64,000 bases of DNA. Source: Opitutus sp. (GTDB taxonomy: Bacteria > Verrucomicrobiota > Verrucomicrobiia > Opitutales > Opitutaceae). The position numbers were made by a program, and so were the translations under genes. The stretch spans positions 2,170,501 to 2,234,500 of the forward strand of contig JANPZY010000001.1 of assembly GCA_024707325.1 (NCBI GenBank), read 5' to 3'. A model generated the notes under the pieces. The model saw nothing but the letters and a program-made list of their open reading frames with translations. It was not told the origin of the DNA and did no database searches. Numbering within the stretch: position 1 is the stretch's first letter; each line of letters starts with the position of its first letter. Below, in pieces: positions 8,176-16,266 of the stretch.

Positions 8176-9066
8176 TCAGACCGAGCAGATCTGAATCGCC
8201 TCGCGCAGCGCGGTGGCGGGATCGCGTGTGGGGAGGAATTCCTGTCCGACGAAACCTTTGAAGCCGGTGGCTTTGATCGCGCGCATGATCGCGGGGTAGT
8301 TGAGCTCCTGCACGTCGGACGGACCGAACTCGTTGCGACCCGGATTGCCCGCGGTGTGGTAGTGGCCGATGTAGGCGTGGTTCTGTTGAATCGTGCGGAT
8401 CACGTCGCCCTCCATGATCTGCATGTGGTAGATGTCGTAGAGGAGCTTGAAACGCTCGGAGCCGACGCGCTTCACGAGCTCGACGCCCCACGCGGTGTGA
8501 TCGCACATGTAGTCGGGGTGGTTCACGCGGGAGTTGAGCAACTCCATGCACACGGTGACGCCGTGTTTTTCCGCGGCGCTGACGATCTGCTTGATGCCAA
8601 CGACGCAGTTTTCGAGACCCTGCTCGTCAGGCATGCCGTCGCGGTTGCCGGAAAATACGATCACGTTTTCGATGCCGGCGTTGGCGCACTGCTTGATGCG
8701 CTCGATCATGCCCGGCACGTATTTCGCGTGGAGCTCGAGTCGGTTGAAACCGTGCGGGATCGTCGTGACGCCGTTGGCCATGCCGCAGGTCAGTCCGTAT
8801 TTTTGAACGACCGGCCATTCCTGCGGATCGAGCAGCTCGATGGAGTCGAGCCCGAGGCTGCGACCCTGTTTCGCGAAGTCTTCGAGATCCCACTTCGAGT
8901 AGCACCATTTGCAGACCGAGTGGCGAAACGATCCGGTCGAAGTCTGCGCTGGCGCGGCGGGCGTGGCGGCCGAAGCGGAGGTGGCGGAGAAACGAGCAAG
9001 CGTGGCGGCAGCGGCGGCGCCGGCCAGCGTGCGCACGGCATCGCGGCGGGAGATGGAGTGGGGCAT
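8176..9066 (-). CDS. Hydroxypyruvate isomerase-like TIM-barrel protein with Tat-type signal
   Basis: 296 residues. The N-terminus SRRDAVRTLAGAAAAATLA is a twin-arginine signal. The remainder is a xylose-isomerase-like barrel of the Hyi type (SVCKWCYSKWDLEDF, VCMELLNSRVNHPDYMCD, LYDIYHMQIMEGD, GHYHTAGNPGRNE, GFVGQEFLPTRD) with the metal-binding Glu/Asp/His set. It probably isomerises or epimerises a small sugar acid, in the periplasm given the signal. It is convergent with the MIP18 gene and divergent from the SOD gene. Confidence 0.8.
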   Translation of the reverse strand: MPHSISRRDAVRTLAGAAAAATLARFSATSASAATPAAPAQTSTGSFRHSVCKWCYSKWDLEDFAKQGRSLGLDSIELLDPQEWPVVQKYGLTCGMANGVTTIPHGFNRLELHAKYVPGMIERIKQCANAGIENVIVFSGNRDGMPDEQGLENCVVGIKQIVSAAEKHGVTVCMELLNSRVNHPDYMCDHTAWGVELVKRVGSERFKLLYDIYHMQIMEGDVIRTIQQNHAYIGHYHTAGNPGRNEFGPSDVQELNYPAIMRAIKATGFKGFVGQEFLPTRDPATALREAIQICSV

Positions 9067-9160
9067 GGGCGCAAATTCGTGATGCGGCGCGGTCTTGGCA
9101 AGCGTGTCATGGACCGCGCTCCGTTACTTGCGCGTGAGGTTCAGGGTGTTAGCTTCGGGC

Positions 9161-9934
9161 ATGAATTCCCCACAGGCACTTTCCCGTCGCGATATGTTGA
9201 AAACCCTCGGCGCCGGCGCGGCGCTCGTCAGTCTGGCGCAGCTGCCGGCGGCGAAGCTCTTCGCCGAGAGCGCGCCTCGCTCGGTCGGCGCTGGTCTGAG
9301 CGCGACGCCGCAGCCGCTCACGTTGCCGAAGCTCGCCTATGCCTACGATGCGCTCGAGCCGCATATCGACGCGCGCACGATGGAAATTCACCACACGAAG
9401 CACCATCAGGCTTACATCAATAACGCGAACAAGGCGCTGGAGTCGCACGACGCGCTGAAGGCGAAGACCGCCGAAGCGCTGCTCGCCAACCTCTCGAGCG
9501 TGCCCGAGTCGATCCGCACGACCGTGCGCAACAACGTCGGTGGTCATGTGAATCACTCGCTCTTCTGGCGCGTGATCGGGCCCAACGGCGGCGGCACGCC
9601 GCGCGGCGAACTCGGTGATGCGATCACGCAGGCGTTTGGCTCGTTCGATGCGTTCAAGACGAAGTTCGCCGAGGCGGGCGCGAAGCAATTTGGCAGCGGC
9701 TGGGCCTGGCTGAGCCTGAAGGGCGGCGTGCTCACCGTGCACTCGACCGCTAATCAGGATTCGCCGCTGATCGACGGCGCGACCCCGCTCGTCGGTCTCG
9801 ATGTGTGGGAACACGCCTACTATCTGAAATACCAGAATCGCCGCGCCGACTACATCTCGGCTTTCTGGGAGATCGTGAACTGGGACGAAGTCTCGGCCAA
9901 TTACCGCGCGGCCCTCGGCACCGCGCGGGCTTGA
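9161..9934 (+). CDS. Superoxide dismutase (Fe/Mn family), exported
   Basis: 257 residues. A Tat-like N-terminus ([19 protein letters not shown]) precedes a complete Fe/Mn SOD. Metal ligands are H77 ([11 protein letters not shown]), H132 ([10 protein letters not shown]), D214 and H218 (DVWEHAYY). The Gln in ANQDSPL resembles the manganese type. It converts superoxide to H2O2 and oxygen, probably outside the cytoplasm. The ATG at 9161 gives the signal peptide. It is followed by a bidirectional terminator and a convergent Fur-family gene. Confidence 0.92.
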   Translation: MNSPQALSRRDMLKTLGAGAALVSLAQLPAAKLFAESAPRSVGAGLSATPQPLTLPKLAYAYDALEPHIDARTMEIHHTKHHQAYINNANKALESHDALKAKTAEALLANLSSVPESIRTTVRNNVGGHVNHSLFWRVIGPNGGGTPRGELGDAITQAFGSFDAFKTKFAEAGAKQFGSGWAWLSLKGGVLTVHSTANQDSPLIDGATPLVGLDVWEHAYYLKYQNRRADYISAFWEIVNWDEVSANYRAALGTARA

Positions 9935-10000
9935 GGAAAGCGCAGGGTGGGGGCGAGGCGTTTCTTGGCGTCGCCCGGACTCCTGCCGCTCCTGACCAAC

Positions 10001-10033
10001 AAAAAACGCGGACCGTCATCGGTCCGCGTTTTT
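10001..10033. terminator. Bidirectional terminator between SOD and Fur-like genes
   Basis: A perfect hairpin (CGCGGACCG / CGGTCCGCG) is flanked by A6 on one side and T5 on the other, so it can terminate transcription from both directions. Confidence 0.9.
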
Positions 10034-10060
10034 CGTATTCAGAAAAAGACTACGCTTTGC

Positions 10061-10558
10061 TTAGCGGGTCTTGGGCGCGACGGCGAAGAACTCGACGACG
10101 TGCGTGACCTCGGTGTAGCCGCGCTCTTTCAGCACCTGTTCGACGGACTCCACGGCGGCGCGCAGTTGCGCGGTCGTGTCGGCGTCGATCGCGGTGACCT
10201 GGTTGGTCTCCTTGCAGATGACGTGGTAGGCGTTGGAAGCACCGAGGTTGATCGCGTAAAGCGCCGTGCCGTTGTGGTAGAACGAGCGCTTCACCAGCCC
10301 GATCTGTTCGAACGCCGCGAGGCAGCGGTAAACAGTCACGAGATCGCAGGCACCGTCTTTGAGGTCGGCGTGCAAGTTCTCGATGCTCGTGGGCTGGCCG
10401 CGCGCGATCAGGGCGCCAAGGATGGCGATGCGCGGCTGCGTGATACGCAGACCCGCGGACTTAAGGCGCGCGCAGGCGAGGTTGAGCGGTGAATCTGATG
10501 CGGTGCTTTGAGCAGCCTCATCGCTCACCGGGTGAGCTGTATGATTGGAAGCGACCAT
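10061..10558 (-). CDS. Fur-family transcriptional regulator lacking the usual CxxC zinc motifs
   Basis: 165 residues. The winged-helix Fur domain is clear (LKSAGLRITQPRIAILGAL, DLVTVYRCLAAFEQIGLVKR). In the dimerisation half the His-rich segment and Cys-x-x-Cys pair are replaced by AYHVICKETNQVTAIDAD, with one Cys and one His, so the structural zinc site is not conserved. It may be a divergent Fur, Zur or PerR. The ATG at 10558 was chosen; an in-frame ATG at 10615 would add 19 residues with no domain content. It is convergent with SOD. Confidence 0.85.
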   Translation of the reverse strand: MVASNHTAHPVSDEAAQSTASDSPLNLACARLKSAGLRITQPRIAILGALIARGQPTSIENLHADLKDGACDLVTVYRCLAAFEQIGLVKRSFYHNGTALYAINLGASNAYHVICKETNQVTAIDADTTAQLRAAVESVEQVLKERGYTEVTHVVEFFAVAPKTR

Positions 10559-10708
10559 GAATTGATGGTGTTCAGCGCCTCCGGATTGCACGAGGCAATA
10601 AGCAGTAATTTGCATCAGGTAATACCCTGAAAGGTCTGAAGTTGATGCCTGCGCTCGGCTTGCTAGTTGCGCGTGTCCGGCTCGTGTGTTTACTCGCCGG
10701 AACCAACT

Positions 10709-11146
10709 ATGCAGGACCCGGATTTCGACGGCATCGTAGAGCTCATTTGCAAAGAGGACTCTCGCTTCGATCGCAAAGCCTACGACTTCATCCGGCTCGG
10801 TCTCGACCACACGGTGAAAGAGCTGAAGAAGAAGGATGGCACGCGCGCCGGACGTTCGCGCCATGTCTCCGGCCCCGAGTTGCTCGAAGGCCTGCGCATC
10901 TACGCGCTCGATCAGTTCGGCCCGCTCGCGAAGACGGTGCTCAACGCCTGGGGCGTGCGCCGCTGCTCGGATTTCGGCGACATCGTTTTCAATCTGATCG
11001 AGTATAATGTCTTCAGCAAAACCGAGAACGACCGCCGCGAAGACTTCGCGGACATCTACTCGTTCGAGGATGCGTTCGTGAAACCGTTTCTCCCGGCGCA
11101 TCCGCGCCGCGGTCCGTCCAGCACCGAAATCGTCGGCTCCGCCTGA
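10709..11146 (+). CDS. Minf_1886-family conserved protein
   Basis: 145 residues, soluble, with the family features DSRFDRKAYDFIRLGLDHT, VSGPELLEGLRIYALDQFG, LNAWGVRRCSDFGDIVFN and EDFADIYSFEDAF. The family is conserved in Verrucomicrobia and Planctomycetes and its function is unknown. It is divergent from the Fur-like gene and 24 bp ahead of the M16 protease gene, so it may be co-transcribed with it. Confidence 0.75.
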   Translation: MQDPDFDGIVELICKEDSRFDRKAYDFIRLGLDHTVKELKKKDGTRAGRSRHVSGPELLEGLRIYALDQFGPLAKTVLNAWGVRRCSDFGDIVFNLIEYNVFSKTENDRREDFADIYSFEDAFVKPFLPAHPRRGPSSTEIVGSA

Positions 11147-11170
11147 GCGCGCCGACGCCGTCTCCGCTTC

Positions 11171-13741
11171 ATGTCCAAAGCCGCTTCCGCCTCGGCGGAC
11201 CTCCGTTTGCTCGAAGCCTTCTGGCGCGAGCCCGTCCAACGCACCGTTCTGCCCAACGGCCTCACGGTCATTCTCAAGCCCGACCGCTCCGCCGCGCTCG
11301 CGTCCGTGCAGGTGTGGGTGAAAACCGGCAGCGTGCACGAGGGCTCGCACCTCGGCGCCGGTCTTTCGCATTACCTCGAACACATGTTGTTCAAGGGCAC
11401 CGAGCGCCGTGCCGGTCGCGACATCTCCGCGACGGTCCAGGCGCACGGCGGTTACATCAACGCCTACACGACGTTCGACCGCACGGTTTACTACATCGAT
11501 CTGCCGAGCGAACACACCGCCGTCGCGATCGATCTGCTCGCCGACGCGGTGCTGCACTCCACGCTGCCGGCCGACGAATGCGCGAAGGAAAAGGACGTCA
11601 TCCTGCGCGAGATCGCGATGACGCAGGATGATCCTGACAACCGGCTTTGGGATACACTCTTTGCCACCGCGTTTCGCGAGCATCCGTATCGCCAGCCGAT
11701 CATCGGACACCGCGATGTGTTTTCCGCGATCACGCGTGACGATCTGGTGAACTACTACCGCGCGCGTTATGTGCCCAACAATCTCGTGGTCGTCATTGTC
11801 GGCGACATCGATCCGGAGCAAACGCTCGCTGCGATCAACGAGCACTTCGGCCGTGCCCCGCGCGTGCGACTCGCTCCCGTGCTCGTGCCGGAGGAACCGC
11901 TGCAACTGGCACCGCGCCACGAGCACCGCTACGAGGACGTCGAGATCACCCGCGCCGCGCTCACGTGGCCGATCCCCGGACTCACGCACGACGACGCGCC
12001 GGTGCTCGACTTGCTCGCGACGATTCTCGGCAGCGGCGATAGCTCCGTCCTCTGGCAGGAGATTCGTGAGAAGGCCGGACTCGTGCACACGATCGACGCC
12101 TCGAGCTGGAATCCCGGCTCGAGTGGTTTGTTCTTCATCGGCTTCAACTCCGATGCCGACAAACGCGACGCCGCCACTGCGCTCATCCAGCGCACGATCG
12201 AGCGCGCCGCGACGCGCGGCTTCACGCCCGCGCAACTCAAGAAGGCGATCCGCCAACTCGTCGTTAGCGAGATCAACTCCCGCAAGACCATGAGCGGCCA
12301 GGCCTCGCGCCTCGGAGCCGCCGAAGTCGTCGTCGGCGATCTCGATCACAGCCGTGCGTATTTCGAGCGTCTGAGCCGCGTCACGCTGGCGGAACTCCGC
12401 CGCGTCGCAAAACAGTATCTCGTGCCCTCGCGGCTCACGTCGGTCTCGCTCAACCCCTCGTCCGCGGCGCCGAAAGCGTCGTCGTCTGCGATCCGCACCT
12501 CGTCCGCGAAAGACTTCGAGCAAATCACGCTCTCCAACGGCGCGCGCCTTCTGCTCCAGCGCGAACCGCGCTTGCCGAATGTCCACCTCCGCGTGGTCCT
12601 GCAGGCCGGTCCGCTCTTCGAGCCCGCGGGCAAACGCGGCGCCACCACGCTGCTCGCCACGATGCTCACGAAGGACACGCGTCGCCGCAGCGCTGCAGCC
12701 GTGGCGGAATACATCGAGAGCGTCGGCGGAGCGTTCCAACCGTTCTCGGGCAACAACAGCCTCGGCTTCGCCGTCGAGGTGCTGCCGCCCAATCTCGATC
12801 GCGCCCTCTCCGTGATCTCCGAAGCGCTGCACGCGCCGGCGTTCAAGCCCGCCACGTTCGCGCTCGAACGCGACGCGCAGCTTGCCGGACTCAAGCAGGA
12901 CGACGACGATGTCGTCACCTACGCGCGAAAACTGCTTCGAAAGAAATTCTTTGGCGCGTATCCACTCGCCTTGGACGCCAATGGCGATGAGGCCGGCGTC
13001 GCCGCGCTGGCCGTCAAGGATCTCGCCGCGCTGCACCGCACGCTCATGGTCGGGTCCAATGTCGTGCTGGCGGTCGCCGGCGATTTCGACCCGAAGAAGC
13101 TCGCACCGAAGCTGAAGGCGATTCTGCAAAAACTTCCGAAGCGCGCCGCGCCGTCGCCTTCCGCCACCGCGGAGCAGGCGACGTTGCCGGCCGAAGTGGG
13201 GGACTTCATCGAGAAGCAGCCGCGCGAGCAGGCGGTCGTGGCGCAGGCGTTTCCCGGCACGGCCGTTGCCGCCGAGGATTTCTACGTCGGCGAAATGGCC
13301 GACGAACTTTTCAGCGGCATGGCCTCGCGGCTCTTCGAGCGCGTGCGCGAGGAAAAGGGCCTGGCCTACTTCGTGCGCTCCGGCCGCATCATCGGACTTC
13401 AGACGGGCATGTTCTACTTCTTCGCCGGCACGCAACCGGGCCGAGAAAACGAAGTGCTCGCGGAGATCGATGCCGAGATCGAGCGCGTGCAGCGCGGCGA
13501 AGTCGAGCCGGTCGAAATCGCGCGTTGCGCGGCGCGACTCAAGGCCGCACGACGCCAGAGCCTGCAAACCAACTCGGCCCGCGCCATGCAGGCCGCGCTC
13601 AACGTGCTGCAGGGCCAGCCGCTCAACGACTGGAAAAACTACGACGCGCGGATCGACGCGGTGACGATCGCGGACCTTGCCGCGTTCGCGCAGCGCTATT
13701 TTAGAAAAGAGCAGCGCACGCAACTCGTGGTTCGCCCGTAA
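11171..13741 (+). CDS. Double-domain M16 (pitrilysin/insulinase) zinc protease
   Basis: 856 residues made of two M16 halves. The first carries the inverted zinc motif HYLEH with a downstream Glu (AKEKDVILREIAM). The second half (from about 450, LSNGARLLLQREPRLP) lacks it and is the usual inactive partner. No clear signal peptide is seen, so a cytoplasmic location is possible. These enzymes degrade peptides in a closed chamber formed by the two halves. Two bases separate it from the next gene, so the two are probably an operon. Confidence 0.9.
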   Translation: MSKAASASADLRLLEAFWREPVQRTVLPNGLTVILKPDRSAALASVQVWVKTGSVHEGSHLGAGLSHYLEHMLFKGTERRAGRDISATVQAHGGYINAYTTFDRTVYYIDLPSEHTAVAIDLLADAVLHSTLPADECAKEKDVILREIAMTQDDPDNRLWDTLFATAFREHPYRQPIIGHRDVFSAITRDDLVNYYRARYVPNNLVVVIVGDIDPEQTLAAINEHFGRAPRVRLAPVLVPEEPLQLAPRHEHRYEDVEITRAALTWPIPGLTHDDAPVLDLLATILGSGDSSVLWQEIREKAGLVHTIDASSWNPGSSGLFFIGFNSDADKRDAATALIQRTIERAATRGFTPAQLKKAIRQLVVSEINSRKTMSGQASRLGAAEVVVGDLDHSRAYFERLSRVTLAELRRVAKQYLVPSRLTSVSLNPSSAAPKASSSAIRTSSAKDFEQITLSNGARLLLQREPRLPNVHLRVVLQAGPLFEPAGKRGATTLLATMLTKDTRRRSAAAVAEYIESVGGAFQPFSGNNSLGFAVEVLPPNLDRALSVISEALHAPAFKPATFALERDAQLAGLKQDDDDVVTYARKLLRKKFFGAYPLALDANGDEAGVAALAVKDLAALHRTLMVGSNVVLAVAGDFDPKKLAPKLKAILQKLPKRAAPSPSATAEQATLPAEVGDFIEKQPREQAVVAQAFPGTAVAAEDFYVGEMADELFSGMASRLFERVREEKGLAYFVRSGRIIGLQTGMFYFFAGTQPGRENEVLAEIDAEIERVQRGEVEPVEIARCAARLKAARRQSLQTNSARAMQAALNVLQGQPLNDWKNYDARIDAVTIADLAAFAQRYFRKEQRTQLVVRP

Positions 13742-13743
13742 AC

Positions 13744-14565
13744 ATGACGACCTCCTCGCTCGCGAGTCTCTTCCCCGACGAGGATTATCGTTTTCATCTC
13801 ACGCTCCAACGCGGCGACGCACGTGAGTTCTTCCTCCGTCGCTCGCCCGATGGCGAAGATCTTCTCCGGGAGCGTGTGCACTGGCTCGCGGAAAACCCTG
13901 CGCGCTACGCTGCCCTGCTGCCCGAGGGCGAGCCGGTCGTCGCGGAGTTCGCCGCGCTCGTGCGCTCATGGACGACCCTCGGCGATGCGACTTCGCCACG
14001 CGAACAACTCGATCACATCGGCCGCGCGCTCGAGCCGGACATCGTGTTTCTCTCCGCGGATGCCAACGGCCAGTTTCGGCTGTGCGCAGGCGTGCTGTGT
14101 TTTCCGACCGGCTGGGCGCTCGAGGAAAAACTCGGGCACACGATGGATTTCATTCACGGCGTCGTGCCCGGACTCAACGCCGCGCTCGCATCGCCCATCC
14201 ATCAGTTTCTCTCGAAACTGAAACCGGGCGTCGCGTTTTTCCGCGACAACTGGGGACTCGCCGCCAACGAAGAACGCAACCACCACCCGGCGCGCCAGGT
14301 GCCGGCGCCCGCGCTGCCGGTCGCACTCGATCGTCTCTGGTTGCGGGTGGAGTATCAGGTGTTGCTCGCGCTGCCGGAAACGCGCGGCGTGGTGTTTGGC
14401 CTCCGTATCGTGAATCACCGTCTTGACGAAGTCGCTCGCGATGGCGCCGCGGCGCGCGGGCTCGCGCGTGCGCTCCGCTCGATGCCCGAAGCCATGCTGC
14501 GCTACAAACGCCTCGACCAAATCGCACCCGAGCTCGTGCGCATCCTCGATGCGGTGCGCACCTGA
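13744..14565 (+). CDS. DUF3445 / haem-dependent oxidative N-demethylase family protein
   Basis: 273 residues with the family pattern: LENPARYAALLPE-like start, FLSADANGQFRLCAGVLCFPTGW, EKLGHTMDFIHGVVPGLN, FFRDNWGLAANEE, and RLWLRVEYQVLLALPETRGVVFGLR. Characterised members bind haem and demethylate secondary or tertiary amines; the substrate here is unknown. It starts 2 bp after the M16 gene. Its last eight codons lie inside a unit of the 22-bp repeat family (14542-14563), an unusual case of the repeat reaching into a coding region. Confidence 0.75.
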   Translation: MTTSSLASLFPDEDYRFHLTLQRGDAREFFLRRSPDGEDLLRERVHWLAENPARYAALLPEGEPVVAEFAALVRSWTTLGDATSPREQLDHIGRALEPDIVFLSADANGQFRLCAGVLCFPTGWALEEKLGHTMDFIHGVVPGLNAALASPIHQFLSKLKPGVAFFRDNWGLAANEERNHHPARQVPAPALPVALDRLWLRVEYQVLLALPETRGVVFGLRIVNHRLDEVARDGAAARGLARALRSMPEAMLRYKRLDQIAPELVRILDAVRT

Positions 14566-14695
14566 GCGCGAGTCGAGCCGCACCTTGTCGCGACCGTGTC
14601 CGGACTTTGGCTCGACCCGGTCCGCACCTTGTCCCGACTCGGTGCGGACGGAGGCGCGAAGCGTGTCATACATTGGCTCGACGCGGTTCGCATTT
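14542..14695 (+). repeat. 22-bp degenerate tandem array B (7 units)
   Basis: Units start at 14542, 14564, 14586, 14608, 14630, 14652 and 14674. The first lies inside the 3' end of the DUF3445 gene, and the second begins on its stop codon. The unit at 14608 is identical to those at 34006 and 41256 (halves TGGCTCGACCC and GGTCCGCACCT). From 14696 to 14811 there is no gene, only short imperfect inverted repeats such as CTTACA...TGTAAG at 14761-14786. Confidence 0.85.
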
Positions 14696-14811
14696 GGGCA
14701 CGTTTGCGTTGGGAAACGTGTCAGTTTTGACCGGACACAGCACGAGGGAAGACGGCCGTGCTTACATCGCAAATGTCCAGTGTAAGTGAACGCTCGAAAC
14801 CGTTCGATGGC

Positions 14812-14829
14812 TACCGTCCGCGGACGGTA
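14812..14829. promoter_or_regulatory. 18-bp perfect palindrome upstream of the EF-hand gene
   Basis: TACCGTCCGCGGACGGTA is a perfect 18-bp palindrome 65 bp upstream of the EF-hand protein start. It has operator-like size and symmetry; no regulator can be assigned. Confidence 0.4.
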
Positions 14830-14894
14830 AATGCCCGACAATGCCTGGCTTCTGGCTCGTCAACGACGACCTGCGGGCCATGCTCGGCGCGTCC

Positions 14895-15218
14895 ATGAAG
14901 ACTTCACGCATCATCCTCACTGTCTGCCTGCTCGCGCTCGCTTGCGCGTTTGCAGTTCCCTCCACGATCGCCGCGGAAAAAGCCGAGAAGCCGAAGAAGG
15001 AAAAGAAAGTCGGTCCGCGTATCCTGAAAAAATTCGATAAGGACGGCGACGGTCAGTTGAACGACGAAGAGCGCGCCGAGTGGGAAGCGGACAAGGCGCG
15101 GAAGCGCGAGGAACGCAAAGCCAAGAAAGCCGCGGAGCAGAAGGCCGGCGAGCAAGACGACGACGACGAGGATGAGGACGCTCCGTCGGCCAACGGCGCG
15201 GCGGAGAAAGCGAACTGA
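14895..15218 (+). CDS. Small secreted acidic protein with EF-hand loop
   Basis: 107 residues. A signal peptide (MKTSRIILTVCLLALACAFAVPSTIAA) is followed by a Lys-rich segment, one canonical EF-hand loop (FDKDGDGQLNDEE, D positions 1, 3 and 5, E at 12) and a charged tail ending in a D/E run. It probably binds calcium in the periplasm or outside the cell. The ATG at 14895 gives the signal peptide. A strong terminator follows. Similar short EF-hand proteins are common in Verrucomicrobia and Planctomycetes; the role is unknown. Confidence 0.75.
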   Translation: MKTSRIILTVCLLALACAFAVPSTIAAEKAEKPKKEKKVGPRILKKFDKDGDGQLNDEERAEWEADKARKREERKAKKAAEQKAGEQDDDDEDEDAPSANGAAEKAN

Positions 15219-15247
15219 GTTTTCGCGAACGCTCCGATCAAACTCTC

Positions 15248-15275
15248 AGCCCCGGTGAATTCACCGGGGCTTTTT
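15248..15275 (+). terminator. Rho-independent terminator after the EF-hand gene
   Basis: AGCCCCGGTGAATTCACCGG continues to GGCT as a perfect stem and is followed by T5. It lies 30 bp after the EF-hand stop, between convergent genes. Confidence 0.9.
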
Positions 15276-15298
15276 CGTTTCCGCTCCGAGGCGCGCGC

Positions 15299-16141
15299 TC
15301 AGAACGAAGGCTGCGTGAGACCGCCGCTCCACTTCAGTTTCGTGCGGACGACGGAGAAGTGCGAGTAGTCGAGGCGCTGCGCGAGCGGCAGCGTGAGATC
15401 GGAGATGGTGATCTCGATCGGAGAGCCGACGCCGACCTTGAGATTGCGTTGTCCGTCGATCGCGACGAGTAGCCGACTTTCGTCAGAGCAATTGGAAACG
15501 CGGAGGCACACGTCGGAGCGGAAAATGATCGAGCGGTTGCTCAGCGTGTGCGGGCAGATCGGCGTCATCGCGATCACCGCAGCCTTCGGGTGGATAAGCG
15601 GTCCGCCAGCGGAGAGATTGTAGGCGGTCGAGCCGGTGGGCGTGGAGAAGATGAGGCCGTCGCAGCTGTAATCGGTCACGAGCTCGTCGTCGGCGTGCAC
15701 CTCGAGGTGGATGAGTCGCGAGTTGGCCTCGTTTTTGATGAGGATGTCGTTCAGCGCGAGATCGCACGAGCGCGGGCCGGTGGAGCACTCGAGCAGCGAG
15801 CGGTGCGCGATGTGGAAGCGACCTTCGATGAGCTCGTGGAAATGCGCGCGTGCTTCGTCGGCGGAGAACGTGGTGAGAAAACCGAGGCTGCCGCGATTCA
15901 CACCGATGATCGGCACCTGATGCTCCGCCGCTTCGCGAGCGACGCCGAGCAGGGTGCCGTCGCCGCCGATCACGCAGCATGCATCGAAGCCTTTGAGAAA
16001 GTTTTTCGGCAGCGGGAAACGAGCGCTGCGTTTGAGACCCACGCCGGCGTTTTTCGCGACTGTCATCAGTTCGGCGGCGAGTTCGGGCGCGCCGGCTTTG
16101 TCCTCGTTGACGACGAAGGCGATTTTGCGAAGGGGCTGCAT
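15299..16141 (-). CDS. nadK: NAD kinase
   Basis: 280 residues with the NAD kinase signatures GGDGTLLGVAREA (GGDG motif), GVNRGSLGFLT, ALNDILIKN, and TPTGSTAYNLSAGGPLIHP. It phosphorylates NAD to NADP in the cytoplasm. The ATG at 16141 (MQPLRKIAFVVNED) is the natural start because upstream codons show no conserved sequence. It is divergent from the adenylation-domain gene, with 125 bp between the starts. Confidence 0.95.
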   Translation of the reverse strand: MQPLRKIAFVVNEDKAGAPELAAELMTVAKNAGVGLKRSARFPLPKNFLKGFDACCVIGGDGTLLGVAREAAEHQVPIIGVNRGSLGFLTTFSADEARAHFHELIEGRFHIAHRSLLECSTGPRSCDLALNDILIKNEANSRLIHLEVHADDELVTDYSCDGLIFSTPTGSTAYNLSAGGPLIHPKAAVIAMTPICPHTLSNRSIIFRSDVCLRVSNCSDESRLLVAIDGQRNLKVGVGSPIEITISDLTLPLAQRLDYSHFSVVRTKLKWSGGLTQPSF

Positions 16142-16266
16142 GTGGGGTGGATTGAAACGACGATTGGCCGGGAATCGACTCGAATATCCGCAGCCGCGCG
16201 AGCTTGCCGGAAGCATTCCGCCTATCGCTAATAAGATGTATCGAAGAGAGCACACACAGTCGATTG

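Noticed and set aside
10061-13723. A 1220-aa minus-strand protein antisense to the M16 protease
   Set aside because: Only its last 165 codons are the Fur-like gene; the rest is an open antisense frame caused by GC-rich codon use, with low-complexity Arg/Glu composition.
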